From a bacterium (GTDB lineage Bacteria > Verrucomicrobiota > Verrucomicrobiia > Chthoniobacterales > UBA6821): a stretch of DNA of 64,000 nt. This document shows, piece after piece, positions 1 through 8,735 of the stretch (the stretch's first letter is position 1; each line of letters begins with the position of its first letter). The position numbers and the translations under genes were made by a program. The notes under the pieces are model-generated. The model did no database searches. It saw nothing but the letters and a program-made list of their open reading frames with translations, and was not told where the DNA came from. The stretch lies in the NCBI GenBank assembly GCA_021849805.1, contig JAJZSL010000001.1:1-64000 (forward strand), in the 5' to 3' direction.

Positions 1-1
1 G

Positions 2-412
2 GCAGCCTCTAGGACTCCTCAAGAGGAAGCTCTGCGTCAAGGAGCCTTTGAGTCACTCTTTGGCCTCCCCTATAAGGATAACTCTCAATATCGCCAGTCT
101 CTCTTCTATCCTCATCTGCTTGGGTATCTCCATTGGCAAACAGACTCTCTAGTACCAGTAGCAGCGAGACTCTCTGAGGGTGAGAAGGGGCATGATGGAG
201 AAGCAATAGAGTCATCTCCTCCTTCTCCTAAGGACTCATCGGAGAAAACGACAACTCGCTTCTTAAGAGAAGCTTCTTTTGGTTGTTTCTTAGTTGGTCT
301 CCTGGCTACATCTTTTCTTCCTCTAGTGATTGGAGTCGGATCTACAGCACCGATAGTTGCAGGTCTTTATGCAACTGGGGTTCTATTGCTTCTGGCCTCT
401 TCGCTTTTCTAA
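2..412 (+). CDS. C-terminal part of an unrecognised membrane protein (partial)
   Basis: The frame is open from the window edge to a TAA at 410-412, giving 136 residues with no internal stop. The first ~85 residues are polar and contain a Ser/Pro/Glu-rich stretch (SSPPSPKDSSEK). The last ~50 residues form two hydrophobic segments (around GCFLVGLLATSFLPLVIGV and APIVAGLYATGVLLLLASSL) separated by only a few residues, as in a helical hairpin. The protein ends directly after the second helix. The start lies outside the window. It converges on the glycosyltransferase gene, with only 21 bases between the two stop codons. I do not recognise the family. The call rests on the open frame and the clear membrane segments. 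Confidence 0.6.
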   Translation, partial: AASRTPQEEALRQGAFESLFGLPYKDNSQYRQSLFYPHLLGYLHWQTDSLVPVAARLSEGEKGHDGEAIESSPPSPKDSSEKTTTRFLREASFGCFLVGLLATSFLPLVIGVGSTAPIVAGLYATGVLLLLASSLF

Positions 413-433
413 GAGGAGATTAGCTACATTATA

Positions 434-1537
434 TTACAAAGAAAGCAGAGCACTGTAGAGTCTCTCTAATTTTTGGGTAGCCTCTTGCGCACTGAAATCA
501 CTTTCTACTTTTTGGCGTGCTTGATGAAGCAACGAGGATTTTTCTTGAAGATGGACCAGAAGAGTATCTGCTAACTTTTCCAGATCATCTACGGGAACCA
601 AGGTTCCATAGCGCCCCCCTTCAAGAGCATGATTGATTCCCTCCAAATCAGTACTCACCACTGGAATTTCAGAAGCCATAGCTTCTAGAAGAACCATGGG
701 TAGGCCTTCATAGCGTGAGGTTAAGACAAAGAGATCGAGTGCGCGATAGAAGAGAACTCGCTGTTCTACTTTTCCTAGAAAACGAATAGAACTAAGAATG
801 CCAAGCTCACTGGCAAGAGTACGCAAGTTCTTCTCTTGGGGGCCACTTCCTGCAAGAAGTAAAAGAATATTTACCCCTTTCTCTCTAACTCTGGCCAGAG
901 CATGAAGAAGCATTTGCTGATTTTTTTCAGAAGCAAGTCTCCCTGCTGTACCGATAATAGAAGCTTCTGCAGGGAGGTTAAAAAAGTGTCGAGCTTCTTC
1001 TCTCTCTTTTTTTGTGAAGGGACGAAAATTCTCTACGTTTACTCCATTGGCAAGAACACTGATTTGATGAGTAGAAAGAGCTTCATGATGAATTAAGAAT
1101 TCTTTTACTTCTGGGCTGACTGCAATGATGTGAGAAGAGAATCGATGCATGAGAGAATCTAAAATCACAGCTCCTTGACCACGGAAACGGAGATCAGCAC
1201 TTGCATGGTCATGTGCAATGCAAGGTTGATCTCCTAGAAGAGCTGCCAGTGGCTTAGCAATCCAATTAGCACCGGAGAGATGAAAATGAAACAAGTCGAA
1301 GGAAGGTTGAAGTTCTAGAAAAGCATTTATGTAACCAGGAGGCCAAAGAGTTGCTGAAAGTTCGTGAACGACAATCCCCTGTTCTTCAAGAAGCTCTGCA
1401 AAAAGGCCGCGACCATGCATAGAAGCAACTTCACACTGCCAGCAATCTCGATTCATTAGGCTCACTAAATCAAGCAAAACGGCTTGAGCTCCTCCTAAAT
1501 CGAGATGGTCAATAACATGGAGAATACGCTTCTTCAT
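434..1537 (-). CDS. GT4-family glycosyltransferase
   Basis: This 367-residue protein has the two-domain GT-B layout of family 4 glycosyltransferases. The N-terminal acceptor domain begins RILHVIDHLDLGGAQ. The C-terminal Glycos_transf_1 domain (about 185-345) contains GRLASEKNQ, FLGKVEQ and the donor-binding EGLPMVLLEAMASEIPVV with the EX7E glutamates. These enzymes transfer sugar from a nucleotide-sugar to lipid-linked glycan at the cytoplasmic face of the inner membrane. It is the last gene of a minus-strand run of four (rfaE2, acetyltransferase, glycosyltransferase, this gene) and lies 27 bases after its neighbour. That context points to LPS core or surface polysaccharide synthesis. The exact sugar cannot be read from the sequence. 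Confidence 0.88.
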   Translation of the reverse strand: MKKRILHVIDHLDLGGAQAVLLDLVSLMNRDCWQCEVASMHGRGLFAELLEEQGIVVHELSATLWPPGYINAFLELQPSFDLFHFHLSGANWIAKPLAALLGDQPCIAHDHASADLRFRGQGAVILDSLMHRFSSHIIAVSPEVKEFLIHHEALSTHQISVLANGVNVENFRPFTKKEREEARHFFNLPAEASIIGTAGRLASEKNQQMLLHALARVREKGVNILLLLAGSGPQEKNLRTLASELGILSSIRFLGKVEQRVLFYRALDLFVLTSRYEGLPMVLLEAMASEIPVVSTDLEGINHALEGGRYGTLVPVDDLEKLADTLLVHLQEKSSLLHQARQKVESDFSAQEATQKLERLYSALLSL

Positions 1538-1564
1538 AAGATCATGGATTTTTCAGAAGTTCCT

Positions 1565-2686
1565 TTAATTTAATTTTATCAAACCCTCTAATCCTTGAAG
1601 AAAGGAGTTCACGTTTTCTTCATTCTGATGCCATGTTCTAATAAAACGAGCAGCCTCCTCTTGAGCTAGCAATAATCGATGCTCCTCTCTGAGAAGTTGA
1701 TCGATAAGTTGAAAAAAATATTCTTTTTTATTTTGAGCACAGCCACCGACTCCAAAACGAGAGAACATTCCGTCAGGGTCAACACAAAGAGAAACAAGAG
1801 CACAATGCCCTAGACCTGCATGAATAAAAGTGTTGGGAACACCCTCCTCAAGTGAAGTGTTCACAAAAATTTTGGCATGATTAAAGTAGGTCTGAATATG
1901 TTGATAGGGAGCTGCTCCTAAAAATTCAATATTTCTTACTTTTGGGAGCTCACTTTGGAGACGCTCCCAGAGCTTTTGATCTTGATGGGAGCAAATCATC
2001 TGACATCGAGCTTTTGGAAATCGTTCTGCAAGTTCTAGGAAAAGGAGTGGCTGTTTTATCCAATGACAGCGGGCGACCCAGAGCAAGTCGATTGTTTTCT
2101 TCTGCTTGTCTCCTTCTTTTTTTAAAAAGCTGGAAGCATCGTTTTTCTGGAGGAGAAGGCGCGTTAGCGAACAGCTCATTCCTCGTTGATGAAAGAGCTT
2201 CTGCTGGTGCTCGGTGATGGCAAAGCGATGATCACATAAATACATTCCTCTCTGAAAGAGCCATTCTCTCCATCGATTTGTATAAACAACGGTCCTTTCA
2301 ATTTCGGAGTCAAGAGCACAAATAAAGAGTAGTGAGTAGGAAAAAAACTTCCTCCATTTTGCAAAGAGATATAGCCATGCTGTCCATCCGTAGATAGCAA
2401 CGAACTGAGGCTTTTCTTCAGCAAGAATAGCCATTACCGCAGGAATCGCTAGGAATGTTCTCCAAAGAGTGCCACAATGAAAATTTTGGGCAACACGCAC
2501 TCTGATTCCACGCAAGAGAGCTCGGTCCTCTTGGCTCTTATCGCTAACGACTAAGGTAACATGATGACCTCGAGCTACCAGCTCTTCGGCCAGGAGCGCT
2601 ACTTGTAACTCGGCCCCACCAGAAGCTCTAGAGGAGCTTGGATCAAGTGCTAGGTGAGCCTGCCCAGAGAAAAAGAGAAATTTCAT
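1565..2686 (-). CDS. GT4-like glycosyltransferase
   Basis: The 373-residue protein starts with a glycine-rich acceptor-domain loop (SRASGGAELQVALLAEELV) typical of GT-B enzymes of the GT4 group. The C-terminal half has LLWVARCHWIKQP, an IEFLGAAPYQ turn and the donor-site segment SLEEGVPNTFIHAGLGH. That segment is a weaker version of the usual EG.P..L.EA motif, so the family is clear but substrate specificity is not. Its start overlaps the stop of the upstream acetyltransferase gene by four bases (2683-2686), implying translational coupling. It is part of the LPS/polysaccharide operon. The likely role is to add a sugar to a lipid-linked oligosaccharide. Confidence 0.8.
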   Translation of the reverse strand: MKFLFFSGQAHLALDPSSSRASGGAELQVALLAEELVARGHHVTLVVSDKSQEDRALLRGIRVRVAQNFHCGTLWRTFLAIPAVMAILAEEKPQFVAIYGWTAWLYLFAKWRKFFSYSLLFICALDSEIERTVVYTNRWREWLFQRGMYLCDHRFAITEHQQKLFHQRGMSCSLTRLLLQKNDASSFLKKEGDKQKKTIDLLWVARCHWIKQPLLFLELAERFPKARCQMICSHQDQKLWERLQSELPKVRNIEFLGAAPYQHIQTYFNHAKIFVNTSLEEGVPNTFIHAGLGHCALVSLCVDPDGMFSRFGVGGCAQNKKEYFFQLIDQLLREEHRLLLAQEEAARFIRTWHQNEENVNSFLQGLEGLIKLN

Positions 2687-3195
2687 TGTTGATGCATTTT
2701 TTCATTCTCTGAAATATGGAGAATACGAGCTGGATTCCCGGCAACAGTAGAACAATCAGGCACATTTTGTAGTAGAATAGATCCAGCTCCAATGGTTACA
2801 TGATTTCCAATCTCAATAGGCCCCATAATGACACTATGAGCTCCAATATCAACATGATCCCCTAGAGTAGGAACTGGCTCCCCTTCCTTGCGCATTCCTA
2901 TTGTTGTGGAGTGTCGTAGGGTACAATTCCTGCCAATAATGACTGATTGATGAATCACAGTGGCCACTCCATGGAAAAGCCTTAGTGCAGGACCAACAGA
3001 GGCTTTATAGCTGAGTTCTATTCCTAAAATCCAAATGACAACAAGTTCGTAGAAGGCTAAGTAAGGGAGCCCAATCCATCTTGTTGCTCGAGGGAGTCGA
3101 TGCACATAGTTTGCTATCCTAAATAAAAGAAGAACAAACTGACTGCGTCGGTTGCCCTGATTGGCTACCCAGTCTTGAAAAAAAGAGGGAATCAT
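2683..3195 (-). CDS. Left-handed beta-helix (hexapeptide) acetyltransferase, WcaB/CysE-like
   Basis: The 170-residue protein has a helical, hydrophobic N-terminal half (about 25-70) and then a hexapeptide-repeat domain (about 75-160). Recognisable pieces are the HGVATVIH turn with its catalytic-type histidine, IGRNCTLRHSTTIG, LGDHVDIGAHSVIMGPIEIG, GAGSILL and the terminal AGNPARIL. This matches the serine O-acetyltransferase / colanic-acid acetyltransferase (WcaB) branch, which uses acetyl-CoA. The operon position between rfaE2 and two glycosyltransferases favours acetylation of a surface-glycan sugar over cysteine biosynthesis, but this is inferred from context. The gene lies 22 bases downstream of rfaE2. 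Confidence 0.8.
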   Translation of the reverse strand: MIPSFFQDWVANQGNRRSQFVLLLFRIANYVHRLPRATRWIGLPYLAFYELVVIWILGIELSYKASVGPALRLFHGVATVIHQSVIIGRNCTLRHSTTIGMRKEGEPVPTLGDHVDIGAHSVIMGPIEIGNHVTIGAGSILLQNVPDCSTVAGNPARILHISENEKMHQQ

Positions 3196-3217
3196 GAATA
3201 CTAGAAAAATAAATAGC

Positions 3218-3709
3218 CTATATTCTCAATTTTTCGATGAGTCGTGTTGTAGAACGACCTTCGATGAGTGGAAGAATTTTAATCTCTGCTTGACACTTCT
3301 CTAAGGCTCTTCGCTCTTGAAAGTCCAGTTTTTCAGGAGTGTAATCGCCACCTTTAACATAGATATGAGGACGTAGTTGCCTAATGATCGTGGTTGCCCT
3401 CATTTCCTCAAAAATAGTGACATAATCAACACAGCGAAGTGCTCCAATGATCTCGGCGCGATCCTGCTGATGGTTGATCGGACGTGTTGGTCCCTTGAGG
3501 AGACGTACAGAGGCGTCACTATTGACCGCAACAATTAAAACATCTCCTAGAGCACGTGCTTGCTCCAAGTAGCGAACATGGCCTGTATGCAAAAGATCAA
3601 AACAACCATTGGTTAAAACAAGAGAGCATCCTTGCAAACGATATTTTTTTCCTAGGTCAGCTAGGGAGTCGGTGGTGATAAAGTTGGTCATCAAGGAAGC
3701 TTTATTCAA
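3218..3709 (-). CDS. rfaE2: D-glycero-beta-D-manno-heptose 1-phosphate adenylyltransferase (RfaE domain II)
   Basis: This 163-residue nucleotidyltransferase makes ADP-heptose for the LPS inner core in the cytoplasm. The HxGH active-site motif is in TNGCFDLLHTGHVRYLEQA. The family-typical VAVNSDASVRLLKGPTRPI, the YVTIFEE strand, the VKGGDYTPEKL segment and the terminal EGRSTTRLIEKL (nucleotide-binding) are all present. It corresponds to the C-terminal adenylyltransferase domain of the bifunctional HldE. The kinase domain is absent and must be encoded elsewhere, as in many non-enterobacteria. It heads the minus-strand LPS operon. An internal Met (MTNFITTD) could be the true start, seven residues later. 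Confidence 0.93.
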   Translation of the reverse strand: MNKASLMTNFITTDSLADLGKKYRLQGCSLVLTNGCFDLLHTGHVRYLEQARALGDVLIVAVNSDASVRLLKGPTRPINHQQDRAEIIGALRCVDYVTIFEEMRATTIIRQLRPHIYVKGGDYTPEKLDFQERRALEKCQAEIKILPLIEGRSTTRLIEKLRI

Positions 3710-4210
3710 GGTGATTGTTTAGGAATTGGCTCGAAGGCAACCCCCTGATTAGCTTGATAGTTGAGACCACCTTTTGCAACAGAGAAAAAAATCTCTCTTG
3801 CACTTAGTCGAAATGTTAAATAGTATTTAGTCCTAGGTATTGCTGGGCTTAGGATGAGGGAAAAGCAGTTTCAGCAATTCTTTATAATTTTTTAAGGAAA
3901 AGGTTGGGCACCGTTGATCAGTTTAATGCTTCTACAATTCATAGGAATGTAGTAGCTCATTGATTGTTGTTTTTAGTTTTTTTAGTTTAGGCAGATGATC
4001 TATCATGATCTTTTCAACAAACCATTCAAAATCTATTCAATTTTTAAAAACTATTTTAAAAAAATCCAAAAAAATCCCTAAGAAAGTTTGCTAGCACACT
4101 TGTGCAAGCTATAAAAGCTAAATAAAAGCTAAAGTTTATAAAAAAGATATTTCAGAAAACATTTTTAAAAACTACTAAGAAATTCCTTCCAAGAATTATT
4201 TTTACTAACC
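3710..4210. promoter_or_regulatory. 501-bp divergent intergenic region, AT-rich, with a small palindrome
   Basis: There is no credible gene here. The region separates the divergent rfaE2 operon (minus) and the secreted-protein gene at 4211 (plus), so it must hold both promoters. The last 300 bases are strongly AT-rich. A 5-bp palindrome with a two-base centre (GCACA-CT-TGTGC, 4094-4105) is followed by a tandem direct repeat of AAAAGCTAAA-type words around 4113-4132. This could be an operator next to the plus-strand promoter, but no clear -35/-10 pair can be assigned by eye. The operator idea is an inference. Confidence 0.3.
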
Positions 4211-4990
4211 ATGAAAACGCCATTCTCATCATTCTCCATAACTCTATTCTTAGCGCTCTTAAGCTCTATTTTGATGCTCTTAGCGCCGATACCACTCTTG
4301 GCAGAGGGATCGATTCTTGATGATCTTATTACCCATAACCAAAATAATGAGCCATATGATACAAAAGCATCGGCAACATCCGATCAACCCTCTCTGAAGA
4401 CAGACTGGACTTTTGATACTGTTAGCGACTTCTACAGTTCTCTTAATACTCAAGATACTTCTGCTACCTATCGTTATCTTACCAAAGATGAAGCTGCAGA
4501 GATTTCACAAGAAGAAGGGATTAATATGCCTCTCTGGTACCAGAGCGATGATGGGACGCTCATGCTTATTAATGATTCCTGGAATGGTCAAGGTATTCTC
4601 TTCCTTCATCGTATTCCTCAAGAATCTCCTGCAAGTTCAAGAGATCAAGGAAATCAAGGAGATCAAAGTAGTAATAATGAAAATTCCTCAGATAATTCCA
4701 GTGGTGTCAATACACCTCCATCAAGTAATACGACTCAACCGGTATCATCATGCTTCACCCTCAAAAATGTTGCTATTGGAGTGGCAGTCCTTATTGGCTT
4801 AGCACTTCTTGCTTACGCTGGTTGGCCGGCTTATTGTGCTTGGTATTCTGGAGAAACCCTCGATGGTACGTGGGCCTTGATCGCAGGACGAACTGAACGT
4901 GCAGCTAGTGGAGCTAGTGGAGCTAGTTCAGTAGCTGGCGAGGAAGGATATGTTTCTGTGGCACAAACTTCTGTGGCAGCTTCGCAATAA
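4211..4990 (+). CDS. Unrecognised secreted/membrane protein, paralogue of 17186-17974
   Basis: This 259-residue protein begins with a signal peptide (hydrophobic core about 9-30, ending LLAEG). A folded domain follows at about 63-137. A linker very rich in Ser, Asn, Gln and Thr runs from about 140 to 175, then one hydrophobic helix (about 184-205, VAIGVAVLIGLALLAYAGW) and a short Ala/Ser/Gly tail. The folded domain aligns with residues of the protein at 17186: K-x-D-W at its start, then F, S, N, D, an EG pair, a WY pair, L-x-L-x-(x)-D-x-S, G and L-x-LH at its end, in the same order and spacing. Both also share the linker-then-helix layout. I know no family with this signature. It would sit in the cell envelope, anchored by its C-terminal helix. 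It is a single gene with its own upstream region. Confidence 0.7.
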   Translation: MKTPFSSFSITLFLALLSSILMLLAPIPLLAEGSILDDLITHNQNNEPYDTKASATSDQPSLKTDWTFDTVSDFYSSLNTQDTSATYRYLTKDEAAEISQEEGINMPLWYQSDDGTLMLINDSWNGQGILFLHRIPQESPASSRDQGNQGDQSSNNENSSDNSSGVNTPPSSNTTQPVSSCFTLKNVAIGVAVLIGLALLAYAGWPAYCAWYSGETLDGTWALIAGRTERAASGASGASSVAGEEGYVSVAQTSVAASQ

Positions 4991-5010
4991 TTTGTGTTTG
5001 GCCCTCTTCT

Positions 5011-7380
5011 TTAGCGAGGGATAGATTTCTCTGAGAGCTTGTTCATAAAATAGAGTTGGGGAGTCCACTCCTTCTGAAGCAATAAGAAGAGAAAAGTAAG
5101 TGCTAAGAGCCAGCTGAACATTCCAACGTAGAAAGAGAGTGTGTACCAGAAGGGAGGTTGAAATTTTAAGAGCACTTCTTTTGAGTTGAGTGGAATATAA
5201 AGTGTGAGGAGGGCTCCTGCTCCACGGTAAAGAGCTGTAGGATGACCATCGACTGTTGCTTGCCAATCGGGATGAAAGGCTTTAGTCAGTACGAACCATC
5301 CAGAAATTGTTGGCAGAAGAGTAACGGAAATTTCTTGATGATCCATCGTGATGGCTGAAGTCATAAGGTGCTCCCAGGGAGCTCCTCCCTGCTCTTTATA
5401 GTTGGGCAAGAGTTCTACTTGATGATCATTTTTAGCAACTCCAGCAACACCGAGCTCTCCAGAGGGAATCTCATTCATTCGAAGAGTAAGAAGATTCATG
5501 CGTGCAAGTTGTAGAGAAAATATTCCCAAGGTATCGCTTTCCTTGGGGAAGAGAACAATCTCGTGAGCTATAAAAGCTGGATAGAGAGAATCTTTATTTT
5601 CCAAGATCAGAAAAGAGGAATTCTCAAAAACAGCTGGATAGAGTGATCGATAAAATTGTTGTGATTGCTTTGGTGTGGAAGGGTCTTCCTTATCAATAAA
5701 AAGATAGGAAACTCCCAGAAGATTAAGAAATTCTTTGAAGTCTTGAGCTTGGAGATTATTTGCTAGCGAACGTACCCACTTGAGCTCAAAATAACGATTG
5801 AATGCCTCATCAGCAAGCGGGTGCTCTGTTAGTAGAGGTAATTGGAGGTAGAAATAGCGACCGGAAAATGGCATCACGACACGATGGGAAGAGTCTCTTC
5901 GAAGAAATGCAACAGCGTCTAAAAAATCATCGTAGGTTCCCTCAGCTAAAGCACCCTGGTGATAGAAGAAGAGATAAGGTGCAAAATCGACAAGCATGAT
6001 GAGGATCAAGAGTAGGGAAGCTATTTTTTTTGATAATTTTCTACGAAAAGAGCTCACAAAACGACTAGCCATAGAGCCAAAAAGTGCTGCTAGAAAGAGA
6101 GAGCCTCCTAGCTGCCAGAGCGACCAAGGAGCTCTAATTCCCTTGGCAAAAGGAAAACTCTCAAAAAGTCGGAATCCTGGGATTAGTAAAAAAATTAATA
6201 CAAGGAGAACTCTTAGAAAATATGTTTTTTTCTTCTGAGAAAACGTAGGGCTCAGTTTCCAAATAAGAACCATCAGAGCAAGAAAACTAAACCAAAAGAG
6301 AGGAACGGAGATATTAGAAGCGCTTTGAGCTGAAGCTAAGAAAAAAAGTATTCTACTAGCAAGGGAGCTTGGTCCAAGACTCAACCAAGCGGATAGCAGT
6401 ATCAAACAAAGAGAAGTCTTAATGATACTGTTGATTTTCTGAAAATAAAAAATATACCCAATGAGAAAAAGAGTAACGACTCCAAGGTAGAAGCCACCAT
6501 AGTCTAACCTGAAGTTAGGAGGCATTCCTGCACTCAAGAAGTTATTGCGATCTAAAAAAGAGAGTGGTCCTTGGAAGACAAAATTATTTTGAAATGTGGC
6601 AAATGGTTCATAAGTAAAAAGGGAAAGCCATTGATATTCTCGTAATGCAGGAAGAAGCGGCAGAATGGCCAACGGGATAAGAAGCACTCCAGTAAGCACG
6701 ATTTTAAAAAAAAGGTTCAATATGTAGGAAAAATCCTTGAGTTCTCTTCCTTGCTCCTTAATCAAAAAAAGAAAAAATCCAAAAAAAATGGGAAGAAAAC
6801 AAACAGCCATCTTTGTGAAAGTTAAAATGAGAGCTCCATAAGAAAGTGCCAGAAAAAGTATTCCTCGAGAGCGTTGTTGAACAACAAGCACCCAAAGCGA
6901 CCAAAGAATCAGAGGAGTATCAACCATACTGAAAACAACGGGCAGGTGCTCATTAAAAGCTAACCGTAGAGAAAACTGAGGACCTAGTATGTAGGCTAGA
7001 GAACCTAGTAGGGCGGTACGCTGATCCTGGGTCCAGGAAGAGAGGAATAAATTCATGGCAAAACCAGCAGAGGCCAAAGCTAGTAGGCCAGCTACTTTGC
7101 CACCAAGAAGCGGTCCTAAGAGAAATCCGAAAAATTTTAACGGCAGGATGGTGAAAAGTGTGGTGAGTGATGGAGCAACTGATCCTCCCATCATAAAATG
7201 GTCACACCACCATCCACTCCAAGGATGAAAATCTTCTGCTTTGACCATATTGGCTAAGAGTTCCTGATCCGAAGGCCCTTTCAAAAGCCAGATAGTTCCT
7301 AGGAAGAGAGTGAGTACAACAATCCAAAAAGAAACTCCAGATAGATTGAGGAGTCTTCGTTTTTTTTGAATCGATACCAT
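5011..7380 (-). CDS. Large polytopic membrane protein, YfhO-like
   Basis: The 789-residue protein has roughly a dozen hydrophobic segments spread over the first ~470 residues, then a soluble domain of ~280 residues, and a final membrane helix (about 750-773). The soluble domain ends with a motif typical of YfhO-family proteins: a W-F-V-L-T-K-A-F-H-P-D-W stretch, then ATVDG and a beta-rich segment before the last helix. YfhO proteins are GT-C-like membrane glycosyltransferases implicated in glycosylation of lipoteichoic acid or other surface polymers. An acidic pair in the first external loop (around MVKAEDFHPW) fits a GT-C active-site loop. The closeness of LPS genes agrees with a role in surface glycan synthesis, but acceptor and sugar are unknown. 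Confidence 0.65.
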   Translation of the reverse strand: MVSIQKKRRLLNLSGVSFWIVVLTLFLGTIWLLKGPSDQELLANMVKAEDFHPWSGWWCDHFMMGGSVAPSLTTLFTILPLKFFGFLLGPLLGGKVAGLLALASAGFAMNLFLSSWTQDQRTALLGSLAYILGPQFSLRLAFNEHLPVVFSMVDTPLILWSLWVLVVQQRSRGILFLALSYGALILTFTKMAVCFLPIFFGFFLFLIKEQGRELKDFSYILNLFFKIVLTGVLLIPLAILPLLPALREYQWLSLFTYEPFATFQNNFVFQGPLSFLDRNNFLSAGMPPNFRLDYGGFYLGVVTLFLIGYIFYFQKINSIIKTSLCLILLSAWLSLGPSSLASRILFFLASAQSASNISVPLFWFSFLALMVLIWKLSPTFSQKKKTYFLRVLLVLIFLLIPGFRLFESFPFAKGIRAPWSLWQLGGSLFLAALFGSMASRFVSSFRRKLSKKIASLLLILIMLVDFAPYLFFYHQGALAEGTYDDFLDAVAFLRRDSSHRVVMPFSGRYFYLQLPLLTEHPLADEAFNRYFELKWVRSLANNLQAQDFKEFLNLLGVSYLFIDKEDPSTPKQSQQFYRSLYPAVFENSSFLILENKDSLYPAFIAHEIVLFPKESDTLGIFSLQLARMNLLTLRMNEIPSGELGVAGVAKNDHQVELLPNYKEQGGAPWEHLMTSAITMDHQEISVTLLPTISGWFVLTKAFHPDWQATVDGHPTALYRGAGALLTLYIPLNSKEVLLKFQPPFWYTLSFYVGMFSWLLALTFLFLLLQKEWTPQLYFMNKLSEKSIPR

Positions 7381-7407
7381 TGATCTTAGAGCGAATGCTA
7401 CTCTGAC

Positions 7408-8088
7408 TTAGTGTTGCTTAGGATCGATGATAGGCCATTTTTCTCTTACGGCATAATCACGCAATATCTTGTCGGGATTGACAGCTACGCGGTGTGTTGC
7501 CTCTAGAAAAAGAGGGAGATCGTTGTGAGAATCACTGTAAAACCAAATTTCATGATAATCCTCAAGAGAGCTCTTCTGCTCAGCAAGCCACTCTCGGAGG
7601 CGTATGACTTTTCCTTCACGATAGGGAGGAGTCCCCAAAAAACGCCCCGTATACTTGCCTTTGGCATCACACTCTTCTTGGAGAGCAATAATATTTTCAA
7701 TGTTTAGAAATTGAGCAATCGGAGCTGCTAAAAATTTGTTAGTAGCAGTAATGAGTACGACCTCGTCTCCTTGGGACTGATGCTCTACTAAACGCTGAGT
7801 CATTTCTTCAACAAGAAGAGGAGCAATACGTTCTCGCACAAAGTTGTGACGCCAGAGATCAAGCTCTTGAGGAGAATAAGGTCTTAAGATCTCCATTTGG
7901 AAGCTCAGTAGAGCTGCAACATTGAGCTTTCCCTCTTGATAGGCCAGGTCAAACTCTCTCATTTTCTCTTGGTATGTCGTAAGATCGATCACGCCAAGAT
8001 CGGCTAAGTAATTTCCCCATGTGCTCTGCGTATCTCCGCCAAGGAGCGTATAATCAAGATCAAAGAGAACGAGAGTAGAATGAGTCAT
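7408..8088 (-). CDS. HAD-superfamily phosphatase, subfamily IB (SerB-like)
   Basis: The ~226-residue protein opens with the HAD nucleophile motif LFDLDYTLLGGD (two Asp). Motif II is VVLITATNKF, with the lysine/threonine region following, and motif III/IV is FYSDSHNDLPLF with two acidic residues. The four-helix cap domain lies between motifs I and II (about 25-105), as in phosphoserine-phosphatase-like HAD-IB enzymes. I prefer the Met at 8088 (MTHSTLVLFDLDYT) because it puts the first motif close to the N-terminus. The substrate is unknown; phosphoserine, histidinol phosphate or another small phosphomonoester are all possible. All catalytic residues appear intact. The YfhO-like gene lies 27 bases downstream. 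Confidence 0.85.
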   Translation of the reverse strand: MTHSTLVLFDLDYTLLGGDTQSTWGNYLADLGVIDLTTYQEKMREFDLAYQEGKLNVAALLSFQMEILRPYSPQELDLWRHNFVRERIAPLLVEEMTQRLVEHQSQGDEVVLITATNKFLAAPIAQFLNIENIIALQEECDAKGKYTGRFLGTPPYREGKVIRLREWLAEQKSSLEDYHEIWFYSDSHNDLPLFLEATHRVAVNPDKILRDYAVREKWPIIDPKQH

Positions 8089-8153
8089 GCTTTTGAAGGA
8101 AGGAAGCAATGTTTTCTAAGAGAGTTTTTGAGCAATAAAAATTGCTATCAACC

Positions 8154-8303
8154 TCAAGGAGACTTCTTCTGAAGATCAGTTGCTCTTTGAGTGGCATGTG
8201 TTTCTTCTTCAAGAGCGAGAGTTTGGGAAAGCGGGTGACGTTCACAGGAAACTCCTAAAAAAAGAAGAATACTTCCAGCAAGTAGGAGGAAATTTTTTTT
8301 CAT
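8154..8303 (-). CDS. Small lipoprotein (49 residues)
   Basis: Starting at the ATG at 8303, the product is MKKNFLLLAGSILLFLGVSC followed by ~29 polar residues. The charged N-terminus, a 15-residue hydrophobic core and a cysteine at position 20 form a lipoprotein signal. The -3 residue is Gly instead of the usual Leu, so the lipobox is slightly atypical. The mature part (ERHPLSQTLALEEETHATQ...) has no recognisable fold and resembles small envelope lipoproteins only in general character. It lies between rpsP and the HAD gene on the same strand. No clear ribosome-binding site is visible. The call rests on the signal alone. Confidence 0.5.
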   Translation of the reverse strand: MKKNFLLLAGSILLFLGVSCERHPLSQTLALEEETHATQRATDLQKKSP

Positions 8304-8492
8304 GTAAGAGAAGAGAGGTAATTTGTTAAGAAACAGGAAAAAAATAGCCACGAGAAGTACTAAGGATCATCGTGGAGCAACTTGACTCTATCTAACTTTT
8401 GTGGATGAATTTCTTGGAAAATCGGTTCAAGTCTACTAGAGCTTCTCTAAGAAATTTGTTGTCCAACGTTTCTCTGTCAGTAGCGCAAGGGA

Positions 8493-8735
8493 CTACTTCT
8501 TTCGAGCTTTCTTAATGAGGCTAAGTACAGTCTGAGAAGGGCGAGCGCCAACACTGAGCCAATATTCAGCACGTTGAAGATCGAGAACGAAGTTGTCTCC
8601 TTCTTTTTTAGAGTCATAATGACCAAGAAGCTCAATGAACTTGCCATCACGTGGAGAACGTTGATCTGCTACAGCAATACGATAGAAGGGATGATTTCTT
8701 GCTCCTTCACGACGGAGACGGATAGCTACTGCCAT
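8493..8735 (-). CDS. rpsP: 30S ribosomal protein S16
   Basis: The 80-residue protein matches bacterial S16 from end to end: it starts MAVAIRLRREGARNHPFYRI and contains the conserved VADQRSPRDGKFIELLGHYD, then the RAEYWLSVGARPSQTV segment. S16 binds 16S rRNA in the body of the small subunit and is needed for its assembly. Its start codon lies inside the 3' end of ffh (10-base overlap), indicating translational coupling. The usual downstream partners rimM, trmD and rplS do not follow. trmD is instead 26 kb away, on the opposite strand. Confidence 0.97.
   Translation of the reverse strand: MAVAIRLRREGARNHPFYRIAVADQRSPRDGKFIELLGHYDSKKEGDNFVLDLQRAEYWLSVGARPSQTVLSLIKKARKK

Noticed and set aside
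9-215. A 68-residue minus-strand frame at the left edge
   Set aside because: The plus strand carries a longer continuous frame (2-412) with membrane helices and a natural stop. The minus frame is its shadow.
4928-5266. A 112-residue minus-strand frame overlapping the YfhO-like gene
   Set aside because: It covers the end of the real gene in a different frame and lacks any recognisable feature.
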